The notes below the pieces were generated by a model, which was not told the DNA's origin, did not search any database, and saw nothing but the letters and a program-made list of their open reading frames with translations. Both the position numbers and the translations under genes were made by a program. A DNA stretch of 35,194 nucleotides, taken from NCBI GenBank assembly GCA_937880175.1, contig CALFLO010000120.1, positions 1-35,194 on the forward strand, read 5' to 3'. Numbering within the stretch: position 1 is the stretch's first letter; each line of letters opens with the position of its first letter. The DNA comes from an uncultured Gluconobacter sp. Lineage in GTDB: Bacteria > Pseudomonadota > Alphaproteobacteria > Acetobacterales > Acetobacteraceae. Of this stretch, positions 1-7,919 are shown in pieces.

Positions 1-890
1 AGCGCCATGTAGCAGGCGTCGCGTGTGGGCACGAGCAGACGGAACGCCATGATGTCCGAGAGCTGCTCGAACGCCACGTTCCGGCGCTGCATTTTCTCCC
101 AGATCGAATAGGGCGATTTCTCACGCCCCGTGACCTCGACCTTGTCGATCCCGGTTTCAGCGCACAGGGCCATCAGTTCCTGACGGACCTGCTCGATGAC
201 ATCTGCCCCCTGCCCGCGCAGGAAGTTCAGGCGTGCGCGGATCGTCGCATCAGCCTCGGGCTCGAGCTGGGCGAAGGAAAGGTTCTGAAGTTCCGTCTTG
301 ACGCGATCCATACCGATGCGCTCGGCCAAGGGCGCATAGATATCCATCGTCTCGCGGGCGATACGCTGCCGACGATCGGTCCGCTGCACGTAATGAAGCG
401 TGCGCATGTTGTGCAGGCGGTCGGCCAGCTTGACGATCAGGACGCGGATATCCCGCGACATGGCCAGAACGAGCTTGCGGAAATTTTCGGCCTGCTTGGT
501 GCGATCGGACTGGAGCTCGAGGCGCGTGAGCTTTGTCACACCATCAACGAGAGCCGCGACATCCTCGCCAAAACGGGCCTTCAGGGAATCACAGGAAACG
601 CCCGTGTCTTCGACGGTATCATGAAGCAGACCCACCATGATCGACGTCGCATCCATACGGAAACCGGCGAGGATATTTGCAACAGCGATGGGGTGGGTGA
701 TGTAGGCATCGCCATTGTCGCGGCGCTGCTCGTTATGGGCATTGGCTGCGACATCATAGGCGGCTTCGATCCGGGTAAGATCGGCTGACGGATCGTAGCT
801 TTCGATCCGTCGCAGCAGTCCGGCGATGGACGGCTTGAAGTCCCCGCTCGCTACGGGCGGGGGCGCAGTCGGAGGAGATGCATCGGGCAT
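1..890 (-). CDS. rsh: Bifunctional (p)ppGpp synthetase/hydrolase RSH, C-terminal part missing
   Basis: RelA/SpoT homologue that makes and degrades the alarmone (p)ppGpp in the cytoplasm. The window edge cuts the gene, leaving about 296 N-terminal residues. The hydrolase HD domain looks intact: R57, H66 (YITHPIAV), H90-D91 (LLHDTVEDT) and D157 (KLADRLHN) match the metal-site residues of the family. The synthetase domain begins near residue 250 with VTGREKSPYSIWEKM and LSDIMAFRLL. The TGS and ACT domains should lie beyond base 1. The start ATG at 890 has GGGAGG about 9 bases upstream. It lies 36 bases downstream of rpoZ, the usual alphaproteobacterial rpoZ-rsh order, so co-transcription is likely. 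Both catalytic domains appear present, consistent with the single bifunctional RSH usual in this class. Confidence 0.95.
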   Translation of the reverse strand, partial: MPDASPPTAPPPVASGDFKPSIAGLLRRIESYDPSADLTRIEAAYDVAANAHNEQRRDNGDAYITHPIAVANILAGFRMDATSIMVGLLHDTVEDTGVSCDSLKARFGEDVAALVDGVTKLTRLELQSDRTKQAENFRKLVLAMSRDIRVLIVKLADRLHNMRTLHYVQRTDRRQRIARETMDIYAPLAERIGMDRVKTELQNLSFAQLEPEADATIRARLNFLRGQGADVIEQVRQELMALCAETGIDKVEVTGREKSPYSIWEKMQRRNVAFEQLSDIMAFRLLVPTRDACYMA

Positions 891-926
891 GAAGCATATC
901 CTCCCTTCAATGAACTCGGGCAGGAA

Positions 927-1322
927 TCAGCGACGACCCCGGCCACCCAGCTCGGCTTCAATCGCAGCAGCTTCGTCAGCAGACATGTTCTCTGCCATGT
1001 GAGCGTGCTCTTCCTCGGTAGAGACATCCTGCAGACCGAAAATGTTCTGGTCGGTCGGGATGAGATCCAGCACTTCCTCGTCAACCGGCTCCGGTTCCGG
1101 CGCGCGGGCCAGCGAGCGGATGATGCCGTCACGCAGGACGGGAAGGCTCACCTTGTCCTCGGCGATTTCGCGCAGGGCGACGACCGTGTTCTTGTCGTTT
1201 TCACGATCCAGACGGATTTCCTCACCGCGCGACAGGCCGCGTGCACGCTGGGCGGCAAGCAGAACCAGTTCGAAACGGTTAGGAACCTTCTCGATGCAAT
1301 CTTCGACGGTTACGCGCGCCAT
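927..1322 (-). CDS. rpoZ: RNA polymerase omega subunit
   Basis: Small RNA polymerase subunit that helps fold and assemble beta-prime and, in many proteobacteria, contributes to a ppGpp site. The N-terminus MARVTVEDCIEKVPNRFEL and the following LAAQRARGLSRGE segment are the conserved omega core. At 131 aa it is longer than E. coli omega (about 90 aa). The extra C-terminal part, from about residue 75, is strongly acidic (PEPEPVDEEVLDLIP and later EEEHAHMAE), a common alphaproteobacterial form. The ATG is preceded by an AAGGGGG-like ribosome site. It is first in the rpoZ-rsh unit, so an effector target of ppGpp is expressed together with the enzyme that makes it. Confidence 0.95.
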   Translation of the reverse strand: MARVTVEDCIEKVPNRFELVLLAAQRARGLSRGEEIRLDRENDKNTVVALREIAEDKVSLPVLRDGIIRSLARAPEPEPVDEEVLDLIPTDQNIFGLQDVSTEEEHAHMAENMSADEAAAIEAELGGRGRR

Positions 1323-1350
1323 GCGACAGGCCCCCTTCGGGTAAGACTTG

Positions 1351-1378
1351 GGAATAAATTAAGAGAGAATGCTGGCAA
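1351..1378 (-). promoter_or_regulatory. Candidate sigma70-type promoter for rpoZ-rsh
   Basis: Read on the minus strand, TTGCCA (1378-1373) is followed after 16 bases by TATTCC (1356-1351), about 30 bases before the rpoZ ATG. The -10 match is only moderate. This is the best pair I can see in the 201-base divergent gap 1323-1523. Confidence 0.3.
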
Positions 1379-1523
1379 TAACATGCGGTTCATGCGATTG
1401 CAATCCGCACCTGCCTCACCTCCGGAATTGAACCTGAGTGCATCCAAGCTCGTTCGCAGCTGGAAGGCAGCCTCTGACCCTGACGTATCAGGGAAACAAA
1501 TTTTACATACCAGGATTACCATT

Positions 1524-2132
1524 ATGCTTCTGCGCCAGAACGAACGCACAGCTCTTTTCATCGACGGCGCCAGCCTCCATCACGCAGCCCGCAATCTGGG
1601 TTTTGAAGTCGACTTCCGCAGCCTGCGCAACCTGTTTGAAAGCCAGTGCCTTTTCCAGCGCGCCTTTTATTACGCTGCAATGCCCGAAACGGATGACTAC
1701 TCTCCCCTTCGCCCCCTGACCGACTGGCTGGCCTATAACGGCTATCATCTCGTGCTGAAAAATGCGCGCGAGTTTACGGATCATTCAGGAAGACGGCGTA
1801 TCAAGGGAAACATGGATGTCGAACTGACAGTAGATCTTCTGGAACAGGCCGGCCGCCTCGATCACGCCGTGATCGTGAGCGGTGATTCCGACCTGAGGCG
1901 CGCCGTTGAAGCGGTGCAGGCGCGCGGGGTCCGGGTCACGGTCATTTCCTCGATGCGCTCGACGCCCCCAATGATCGGGGACGATCTGCGCCGTCAGGCT
2001 GATCTGTTCGTGGAACTGGCTGACATTGCGCCGTCGTTCACGCGCCGTCAGGCGGAGCCGCGCACGCCCGCCAGACAGGGACCTGTCCGTCATCCTGCCG
2101 ATATCAACAGTGACGAGACCAGCGATTCATGA
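1524..2132 (+). CDS. NYN domain protein (LabA/DUF88 family), predicted RNase
   Basis: A 202-aa NYN (PIN-like) domain protein. The acidic residues expected for a metal-dependent ribonuclease fold are visible: D14 in LFIDGASLHHAARNLG, D98 and D104 in GNMDVELTVDLL, and D121/D123 in VIVSGDSDL. The domain ends near residue 168, followed by a basic, Pro-rich tail of about 30 residues. The reading frame is open further upstream, but the ATG at 1524 gives the normal family N-terminus, and the extension would cross the rpoZ promoter region. Its stop overlaps the next start (ATGA, 2129-2132), so the two are translationally coupled. Substrate is unknown. LabA/DUF88 proteins are widespread and often act in RNA metabolism, but nothing here shows which RNA. 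Confidence 0.85.
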   Translation: MLLRQNERTALFIDGASLHHAARNLGFEVDFRSLRNLFESQCLFQRAFYYAAMPETDDYSPLRPLTDWLAYNGYHLVLKNAREFTDHSGRRRIKGNMDVELTVDLLEQAGRLDHAVIVSGDSDLRRAVEAVQARGVRVTVISSMRSTPPMIGDDLRRQADLFVELADIAPSFTRRQAEPRTPARQGPVRHPADINSDETSDS

Positions 2133-2692
2133 CACCTCGGGCTTCTACCGGAACGACCACCGCTCCTCCGCCACCGCTTCCCGCATCAGGGAGTGAGCGG
2201 ACCGGAATTGGACCACTTTCGGCAGAAATGCTGATCGTCTGCCTTGATCCGGAAGACGCCGTGGAGACCCTGGGGTCTTTCCTCAGGGACAACCAGATCG
2301 TTTTCGATGCAGCCCCCGCCTCACCTGACGCCATTGTGGGACGCATTACCTGTGTGATGCAGCCCCTTTCTCCCCAGCCGCTTGCACTTCCCTCGGAACT
2401 GGAAAACTGCAGCGCAGCGCTCTGTGCCGAACTGCAGAGCATGCACAGACTCAAGCTGGTTCTGACGCTTGGAATCAGCGCTCATATCGCCGTGCTGGGA
2501 GCCTGCGGCATTCCGCTTTCACGCCTTGATTTCCGGCCCGGGGAAATCACCCGTCTTCCGGACGGGCTTCTTCTGGCCGACGGGTGCCACTTCCCGAGCA
2601 GACCTATCCCGGCTGACATGCTGATGCAGCGTCGCTCTGCCCTGACGGAACTTTCTCCCAAGATCCGTGCAGCCCTTCGTCCGGTTTCCTGA
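2129..2692 (+). CDS. Degenerate uracil-DNA glycosylase-like protein
   Basis: A 187-aa protein whose second half resembles family 4/5 uracil-DNA glycosylases. There is an ITCVMQPLSP strand like the family's IT..V.C.PP, an ELENC segment (C94), a VLTLGISAH core strand and a GCHFPS motif where active enzymes have SYHPS. The N-terminal catalytic motif (GE.PG/GLAP type) and the N-terminal iron-sulfur cysteine pair are not visible. The first 30 residues are low-complexity Pro/Ser/Thr. A working glycosylase is therefore doubtful, and it may be a binding or structural relative. It overlaps the NYN gene by four bases (ATGA). It converges on msrQ with 17 bases between stops and no terminator hairpin. 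The family assignment rests on motif reading alone. Confidence 0.55.
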   Translation: MTPRASTGTTTAPPPPLPASGSERTGIGPLSAEMLIVCLDPEDAVETLGSFLRDNQIVFDAAPASPDAIVGRITCVMQPLSPQPLALPSELENCSAALCAELQSMHRLKLVLTLGISAHIAVLGACGIPLSRLDFRPGEITRLPDGLLLADGCHFPSRPIPADMLMQRRSALTELSPKIRAALRPVS

Positions 2693-2709
2693 TCAGAGGC
2701 TTGCTTTAA

Positions 2710-3336
2710 CTAGACGCCGTTTCGTGCCCGTGCCCGGGGCAGGAAACGGCTCAGGAAGAGCAGGATTAGCACCGCCAGGTAAGGTGCCGAGACGCTGTTG
2801 AGCGTCTTGAAGGACAGGAAAAAATGGATACCCGCCAGAATCGCGGCGGGATAAATCAGTCGATGCAGCAGTTTCCAGCGTCGCTTGAGCAAACGCATGG
2901 ACAGGGCATTGGACGTCAAGGCAAGCGGGACGAGCAGGACGAGCGCGCTCATTCCCAGAATAATGAAGTAGCGGTGCGTCACGTCCTTCCACAGGACAGC
3001 CCAGTCAAAGCCGTGATCCAGACCCACATAGGCCAGCAGATGCAGGCTGGCGTAAAAAAACGCCAGCAGCCCTGTCAGCCGCCGATACCGCAACAGGTTC
3101 AGGCCCGTGAAGCGCCGTAACGGTACAAGTGCGAGGCAGACCAGCAAGAACCGGAACGCCCAGAGCCCCAATGACCTCTCGAAGACATTAACAGGATCCG
3201 CCCCCAGCGCCCCGTGCTGCCCCTGCCAGACGAGCCAGGCGGCCGGGATCATTCCGATCGGATACAGGAGCAGACGCCAGTGGCGTTTCACAACGCTACC
3301 CTGACCCGTGGAGCGAGACGCGCGGATTTCCGACAT
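2710..3336 (-). CDS. msrQ: MsrQ, heme-binding membrane subunit of methionine sulfoxide reductase
   Basis: A 208-aa inner-membrane protein of the YedZ/MsrQ family, which passes electrons from the respiratory chain to periplasmic MsrP. About six hydrophobic segments are visible between residues 20 and 200. Conserved family signatures include the His in ASLHLLAYVGLD and the RRWKLLHRLIYPAAILAGIHFF stretch, whose histidines are heme ligands in the family. The start is the ATG at 3336, which shares one base with the msrP stop (TGATG). A longer upstream reading would run entirely inside msrP. It is the second gene of the msrP-msrQ operon. Confidence 0.93.
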   Translation of the reverse strand: MSEIRASRSTGQGSVVKRHWRLLLYPIGMIPAAWLVWQGQHGALGADPVNVFERSLGLWAFRFLLVCLALVPLRRFTGLNLLRYRRLTGLLAFFYASLHLLAYVGLDHGFDWAVLWKDVTHRYFIILGMSALVLLVPLALTSNALSMRLLKRRWKLLHRLIYPAAILAGIHFFLSFKTLNSVSAPYLAVLILLFLSRFLPRARARNGV

Positions 3337-4274
3337 CAGAAGTTTTTCCGCAGGTCCATGCCACGATAGAGATCGGCGACCTGCTCGCCATAGCCGTTGA
3401 ACATCAGGGTTGGCTGTCGTGTGGCGCCGAACAGGGAATGCGCGCCGATGACGCGTTCGCTGCCCTGACTCCAGCGGGGGTGATCGACCTGCGGATTGAC
3501 GTTGGCATAGAAGCCATATTCGTCCGGAGCGAGCCTGTTCCACGTTGTCGGGGGCTCGTGGTCGAGCAGACGGATGCGCTGGATCGATTTGATGCCCTTG
3601 AACCCATATTTCCACGGCACGACCAGACGCAGGGGCGCGCCGTTCTGGTTCGGTAGCGTCTCACCGTAAATGCCCAGCGCCAGCAGGGTGAGCGGGTTCA
3701 TGGCTTCGTCCAGACGCAGCCCCTCAACATAAGGCCACTGGATTCCGGAGAGCGCCCCGTTCTGACCGGGCATTTCCGAGGGCCGCAGGACGCTTTCGAA
3801 AGCAACATGCGTAGCGCGGGGATCGGGATCGGCATCTTTCAGCAAGGTGACGAGCGGGATGCCGTCCCAGGGAATGACCATGGACCACGCTTCGACGCAG
3901 CGCATGCGGTAGATGCGCTCCTCGATTGCCGGGGAGCGCAGAAGCTGCTCCACATCCAGTCGGACGGGTTTGCGGACAAGGCCCGTAATTTCCAGCGTCC
4001 ATGGCAGCGCATGGAAATCCTGCGAATTCGCCGCAGGGTCTGCCTTCCCCATGCCGAATTCATAGAAGTTGTTGTAGTGGGTCACGTCTTCGTGTGGCGT
4101 AGGCGTGAGAGTGCCGGAATACGGTCCGGGATGCGTCTTGAGTGAAGCCGCGTTTGCCGCGCCCGCAAGCGTCGTCAGGGCCGCTGCACCGCCGATGAGG
4201 CTGCGTCGGGAGAGATACATCTCCTTGGGAGTGATTTCGGATGGTAGGGGACGGGGGTAGCGAAAAAGCGCCAT
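3336..4274 (-). CDS. msrP: MsrP, periplasmic molybdoenzyme methionine sulfoxide reductase
   Basis: Catalytic subunit (YedY family) that reduces protein-bound methionine sulfoxide in the periplasm using a molybdopterin cofactor. A twin-arginine signal is visible: SRRSLIGGAAALTTLAGAANA, about residues 22-43. The molybdenum-ligating cysteine is C126 in RMRCVEAWSMVIPW, a near-exact match to the E. coli motif. Length (312 aa) fits the family. The ATG at 4274 (MALFRYPRPLPS) was chosen because it gives a normal Tat leader; an ATG 11 codons upstream would leave almost no room for the divergent neighbour's promoter. It is coupled to msrQ. Together they repair oxidised envelope proteins, which suits an aerobic acid-former, although that link is inference. 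Confidence 0.95.
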   Translation of the reverse strand: MALFRYPRPLPSEITPKEMYLSRRSLIGGAAALTTLAGAANAASLKTHPGPYSGTLTPTPHEDVTHYNNFYEFGMGKADPAANSQDFHALPWTLEITGLVRKPVRLDVEQLLRSPAIEERIYRMRCVEAWSMVIPWDGIPLVTLLKDADPDPRATHVAFESVLRPSEMPGQNGALSGIQWPYVEGLRLDEAMNPLTLLALGIYGETLPNQNGAPLRLVVPWKYGFKGIKSIQRIRLLDHEPPTTWNRLAPDEYGFYANVNPQVDHPRWSQGSERVIGAHSLFGATRQPTLMFNGYGEQVADLYRGMDLRKNF

Positions 4275-4340
4275 GATCAATTTCCGGACTGTGCGAAACT
4301 CTGGCACCTATGATGCGTGAGTCTGTTGCAACGCATCACA

Positions 4341-4345
4341 AGGAG
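4341..4345 (+). promoter_or_regulatory. Ribosome binding site deciding the dehydrogenase start
   Basis: AGGAG lies 9 bases before the ATG at 4355. This supports the start MSSPKIGFIGYG rather than the upstream ATGs at 4310 and 4313, which have no such site. Confidence 0.6.
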
Positions 4346-4354
4346 CCAGTTTCC

Positions 4355-5227
4355 ATGTCCAGTCCAAAGATCGGTTTTATCGGTTACGGCGCCATGGCCC
4401 AACGTATGGGGGCCAATCTTCGGAAAGCCGGTTATCCGGTTGTGGCGTTCGCCCCGTCGGGCGGCAAGGATGAGACGGAAATGCTCCCCTCGCCGCGCGC
4501 GATTGCCGAGGCAGCCGAGATCATCATCTTCTGCGTGCCGAATGATGCCGCTGAAAACGTGTCCCTGCATGGCGAGAACGGGGCGCTTGCGGCTCTGACG
4601 CCCGGCAAGCTGGTCCTCGACACCTCCACCGTCTCCCCCGATCAGGCAGACGCCTTTGCCAGCCTTGCTGTCGAACATGGGTTTTCCCTGCTTGATGCCC
4701 CCATGTCCGGCAGCACGCCTGAAGCCGAGACCGGCGATCTCGTCATGCTGGTGGGCGGCGATGAAGCGACGGTCAAGCGCGCGCAGCCGGTGCTGGACGT
4801 GATCGGAAAATTGACGATCCATGCCGGGCCTGCCGGTTCGGCCGCACGGCTGAAACTGGTTGTGAACGGTGTGATGGGAGCGACGCTCAACATCGTCGCG
4901 GAAGGCGTGTCTTACGGACTTGCCGCAGGACTGGATCGTGATGTGGTGTTCGAGACGCTTCAGCAGGTTGCCGTCGTCAGCCCGCATCACAAGCGCAAGC
5001 TGAAGATGGGTCAGGACCGCGAATTCCCTTCCCAGTTCCCGACACGTCTCATGTCCAAGGACATGGGGCTTCTGCTGGATGCCGGACGCAAGGTCGGCGC
5101 GTTCATGCCCGGCATGGCCGTCGCCGATCAGGCGCTGGCCCTTTCAAACCGTCTGCATGCGGATGAGGATTACTCGGCCCTGATCGGTGCAATGGAACAC
5201 AGCGTTGCCAATCTTCCCCATAAATGA
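4355..5227 (+). CDS. NAD(P)-dependent beta-hydroxyacid dehydrogenase (3-hydroxyisobutyrate dehydrogenase/GLYR-like)
   Basis: Cytosolic oxidoreductase, 290 aa, of the 6-phosphogluconate/3-hydroxyisobutyrate dehydrogenase family. The Rossmann motif is GFIGYGAMAQRMGANL (residues 7-22). The substrate loop is DAPMSGSTPEAETGDL (about 114-129). The catalytic-lysine region reads GSAARLKLVVNG (161-172). In glyoxylate/succinic-semialdehyde reductases this stretch is often AKMKL; here the first lysine position is R165 and K167 is kept. The substrate cannot be read from sequence; tartronate semialdehyde, glyoxylate, hydroxyisobutyrate or succinic semialdehyde are all possible. It is divergent from msrP and 68 bases upstream of sodB, which has its own ribosome site. 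Confidence 0.85.
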   Translation: MSSPKIGFIGYGAMAQRMGANLRKAGYPVVAFAPSGGKDETEMLPSPRAIAEAAEIIIFCVPNDAAENVSLHGENGALAALTPGKLVLDTSTVSPDQADAFASLAVEHGFSLLDAPMSGSTPEAETGDLVMLVGGDEATVKRAQPVLDVIGKLTIHAGPAGSAARLKLVVNGVMGATLNIVAEGVSYGLAAGLDRDVVFETLQQVAVVSPHHKRKLKMGQDREFPSQFPTRLMSKDMGLLLDAGRKVGAFMPGMAVADQALALSNRLHADEDYSALIGAMEHSVANLPHK

Positions 5228-5295
5228 GAACGATATGCGGGAGCGGCTGTCCCTGAGGACGGTCACCTCGCCTTATTGTGCCAAGGAGTGACATC

Positions 5296-5904
5296 ATGGC
5301 TTTCGAACTTCCCCCCCTGCCCTATGCAGAAAACGCCCTCGCCGGTGCCGGTATGTGCCAGGAAACGCTGGAACTGCACCACGACAAGCACCATCAGGCT
5401 TATGTCACGGCCCTGAACGGTTTCGTGGAAAGCAAGCCGGAACTGGCTGGCAAGACGCTTGAAGAGATCATCGCGTTCTCCCACGGCAAGCCCGAGATCG
5501 CTCCGGTCTTCAACAATGCGGGCCAGCACTGGAACCACATCCTGTTCTGGAAGAACCTGTCCCCCAAGGGTGGCCAGATTCCGACCGGTCTGGAAAAGAA
5601 GATCGCTGAAGACTTCGGCTCCGTCGAAGAATTCAAGAAGCTCTTCAAGCAGGCCGCCACGACGCAGTTCGGTTCCGGCTGGGCCTGGCTGGTTCTGGAC
5701 AAGTCCGGCAAGCTTGCCGTGACGAAGACGGCAAACGGCTCCAACCCGCTGGCCGAGGGCCAGGGCAAGGCGCTGCTGGGCCTCGACGTGTGGGAACACG
5801 CCTACTACCTCGATTTCCGCAACCGCCGTCCGGATTACATCACGAACTATCTGGACAAGCTTGCCAACTACGAGTTCGCGGAAGCCGAGCTGAAGTCTGC
5901 CTGA
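5296..5904 (+). CDS. sodB: Superoxide dismutase, iron type
   Basis: Converts superoxide to oxygen and hydrogen peroxide in the cytoplasm. The 202-aa protein starts MAFELPPLPYAENAL like E. coli SodB. Metal ligands are H28 (LELHHDKHH), H81 (GQHWNH), D164 and H168 (DVWEHAYYLDF). Q77, four residues before the second His ligand, is in the N-terminal domain as in iron-dependent enzymes; manganese types carry the equivalent glutamine in the C-terminal domain. Iron use is thus favoured, but metal tolerance cannot be read. AAGGAG lies 7 bases before the ATG at 5296, so the six codons before it are leader. A strong hairpin terminator follows, shared with convergent yajC. Confidence 0.95.
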   Translation: MAFELPPLPYAENALAGAGMCQETLELHHDKHHQAYVTALNGFVESKPELAGKTLEEIIAFSHGKPEIAPVFNNAGQHWNHILFWKNLSPKGGQIPTGLEKKIAEDFGSVEEFKKLFKQAATTQFGSGWAWLVLDKSGKLAVTKTANGSNPLAEGQGKALLGLDVWEHAYYLDFRNRRPDYITNYLDKLANYEFAEAELKSA

Positions 5905-5924
5905 TCCCTCTCGGGTTCATCAGA

Positions 5925-5965
5925 CAAAAAAACGCCCCGTCCGGTTTTCCGGGCGGGGCGTTTTC
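5925..5965. terminator. Bidirectional terminator between sodB and yajC
   Basis: An A-run, a 13-bp GC-rich stem (ACGCCCCGTCCGG pairing with CCGGGCGGGGCGT, one G-T pair), a TTTT loop and a following T-run form an intrinsic terminator in both directions. It sits between convergent stops. Confidence 0.9.
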
Positions 5966-5990
5966 GTGAACGGGTCTTTTGAAACCCGGT

Positions 5991-6335
5991 TCAGGAATCG
6001 TTGGCCGGCTTTTCACGGGACGTGATGTTCGTGATCGTGCTGCGAACGATCTTCACGCGCACGCCCTGTGCGATCTCGACGTCCACTTCGTCGCTGTCAT
6101 CCCGGGTGGCCTGCACGACGCCAACGATGCCGCCCGCCGTAACGATGCGATCGCCACGACGCAGGGAGCCCTGCTCGTCACGCAGTTTGCGCGCGCGCTG
6201 CTGCTGGGGGCGGATCAGCAGGAAATAGAACACCACAAAGATGAAAATCATCGGTGCGAACTGAAGCACCTGCGGATTGGACAGCAGGCCACCACCATCG
6301 GCGGCCTGGGCGGAAGAAATGAACAGACTGCTCAT
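5991..6335 (-). CDS. yajC: YajC, Sec translocon accessory subunit
   Basis: Small inner-membrane protein of the SecDF-YajC complex that assists protein export. The 114-aa sequence has the family's short periplasmic N-terminus (MSSLFISSAQA), one membrane segment (about residues 27-42, FAPMIFIFVVFYFLLIRPQ) and a basic cytoplasmic domain with GDRIVTAGGIVGVV (61-74). The IRPQQQR boundary after the membrane segment is a family signature. The ATG at 6335 lacks a clear ribosome site; ATGs further upstream would give an untypical N-terminus. secD and secF are not adjacent on the side visible here. It is divergent from the DUF815 ATPase. Confidence 0.93.
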   Translation of the reverse strand: MSSLFISSAQAADGGGLLSNPQVLQFAPMIFIFVVFYFLLIRPQQQRARKLRDEQGSLRRGDRIVTAGGIVGVVQATRDDSDEVDVEIAQGVRVKIVRSTITNITSREKPANDS

Positions 6336-6452
6336 GGATGTAAGGGTCCAGTCTTGAGTGAAGCTGGCGGGGACCATATCGTCCGGGGGCTGCCCGTCAA
6401 GCACGGCGCCGTTGTCTTTTGATCTCAACCCCTCGTTCCGGAACCGTTTCCC

Positions 6453-7322
6453 ATGACCGACCATGCCCTGCTCAGTGTTCTCGAACGTATTGCCGACAGT
6501 CTGGAACGGATGAGCCCGCCCCCGCCGAGCGCGGACATCCTGCACCGGCATGATGCTTTTCTGTGGCAGGCCGCTATGGGCGTTCTGACACCGGTGGAAA
6601 AGGTCTCGGGCGTGCCGCTGTCGCTCCTGCGCGGCGTAAAGCGGCAGATGGATCAGGTCATGACCAATACGCGGCATTTCGCGGAAGGCTTCAGCGCCAA
6701 CAACGTCATGCTCTGGGGCGCACGAGGGATGGGGAAATCCTCGCTTGTAAAAGCGTCCGTCGCCGAGGTGAACGATGAGCAGCGGTCCAAGGGCGGCAGG
6801 ACGCTCGCGCTGATCGAAATCCAGCGGGATGAGCTTTGCTCGCTGCCGAAGCTGCTGGCGGTCCTGCGCACCACGAAGCGCCGCTGCATCCTATTCTGCG
6901 ATGACCTGTCATTCGAGAGTCAGGACGCGGACTACAAATCCCTAAAATCCGTGCTCGATGGCGGGATCGGCGGACGCCCGGAGAACGTCCTGATCTATGC
7001 GACGTCCAACCGTCGTCACCTGATGCCGCGGGACATGATCGAGAACGAGACTGGCAGCGCGATTAATCCATCGGAAGCCATTGAGGAAAAGGTCTCGCTT
7101 TCAGACCGCTTCGGGCTCTGGATCGGGCTGTATGGTGCGACGCAGGACGATTATCTGGCGATCGTCGAAGCCTATGCGGCTTATTACAAGCTGCCGGTTC
7201 CGCGTGAGGACCTGCGGCGCAAGGCGCTTCAGTGGGCCATGGCGCGCGGGAGCCGCTCGGGGCGCGTGGCCTCGCAATTCATCAGCGATCTGAGTGCCGA
7301 GCTCGGGGTTCCGCAATCGTAA
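6453..7322 (+). CDS. AAA+ family ATPase (DUF815)
   Basis: A 289-aa P-loop ATPase of the DUF815 family, which has no settled function. Walker A is GARGMGKS (89-96). Walker B is ILFCDD (146-151), followed by LSFE. A sensor-1-like ATSNRRHL lies near 183-190. The C-terminal GSRSGRVASQFISDL is the usual family ending. The N-terminal 80 residues are helical-looking and may recognise a partner. It is divergent from yajC with 117 bases between starts. A gene for a secreted protein follows after 14 bases, so the three genes to 8384 may form one unit. ATP hydrolysis is well supported; the client is unknown. Confidence 0.85.
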   Translation: MTDHALLSVLERIADSLERMSPPPPSADILHRHDAFLWQAAMGVLTPVEKVSGVPLSLLRGVKRQMDQVMTNTRHFAEGFSANNVMLWGARGMGKSSLVKASVAEVNDEQRSKGGRTLALIEIQRDELCSLPKLLAVLRTTKRRCILFCDDLSFESQDADYKSLKSVLDGGIGGRPENVLIYATSNRRHLMPRDMIENETGSAINPSEAIEEKVSLSDRFGLWIGLYGATQDDYLAIVEAYAAYYKLPVPREDLRRKALQWAMARGSRSGRVASQFISDLSAELGVPQS

Positions 7323-7336
7323 GGACGGGCAAAATC

Positions 7337-7909
7337 ATGAAGATACTTCACGGCATCGGACTGCTCGTCCTTTTGGCTTCCGCAACGCATACGGCTCATG
7401 CCGGAGACAATCCACGTCTCAAGGCCATGTTCGATGCCGATCAGGCAGAGCGGGAACAGGATCCGATCAATTGGGTCACTCTGGTCCCGAATGATATGAA
7501 ACGGCGCGCCGAACTGCACAGGATGCTGGAGCAGAATACTGTCACGACGGGACTGGACTATTACGAAGCAGCTTTCATTCAGCAGCATGGGCTGAAACCG
7601 GATGATTACCTGCTTGCTCACGTCCTCGCCATGGCCGCTCTGGCAAAAGGGTACACACAGGCCGGCTGGATCGCGGCGGCGACACTGGATCGCTATCTGC
7701 AGCAGAACAGGCACCCACAGATTTTCGGCACGCAGACTGTCATCCGGCCCGTGCCCGGAACCGGAAAAGAAGAAGCTCCCACACGCGCACCGTTTGACAC
7801 AACACTGGTGCCTGACAGCCTTCGTGCCACGCTCGGCGTCGCCGATCTGAAAACACTTGCGAACAGACTATCCGAAAAGGACTATGATTCTTCGGATAGC
7901 GAGAACTGA
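7337..7909 (+). CDS. Secreted DUF6624-like protein
   Basis: A 190-aa protein of unknown function. Residues 1-22 form a Sec signal peptide (MKILHGIGLLVLLASATHTAHA). The mature part has a DADQAERE segment, a central DYLLAHVLAMAALAKG and WIAAATLDRYL, and a C-terminal PQIFGTQT near residue 130. Together these resemble DUF6624 proteins, in which PQ.(F/Y)GTQ is conserved. The last 30 residues are polar and acidic (EKDYDSSDSEN). The start was chosen at ATG 7337 because it gives the signal peptide. It lies 14 bases after the ATPase gene and 10 before a membrane-protein gene. The domain name is from motif memory and is moderately sure. Confidence 0.65.
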   Translation: MKILHGIGLLVLLASATHTAHAGDNPRLKAMFDADQAEREQDPINWVTLVPNDMKRRAELHRMLEQNTVTTGLDYYEAAFIQQHGLKPDDYLLAHVLAMAALAKGYTQAGWIAAATLDRYLQQNRHPQIFGTQTVIRPVPGTGKEEAPTRAPFDTTLVPDSLRATLGVADLKTLANRLSEKDYDSSDSEN

Positions 7910-7919
7910 GGTTACGCTC

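Noticed and set aside
999..1523. Upstream extension of the NYN gene
   Set aside because: It starts at GTG antisense to rpoZ and would add 175 residues with no homology. The ATG at 1524 gives the normal family start.
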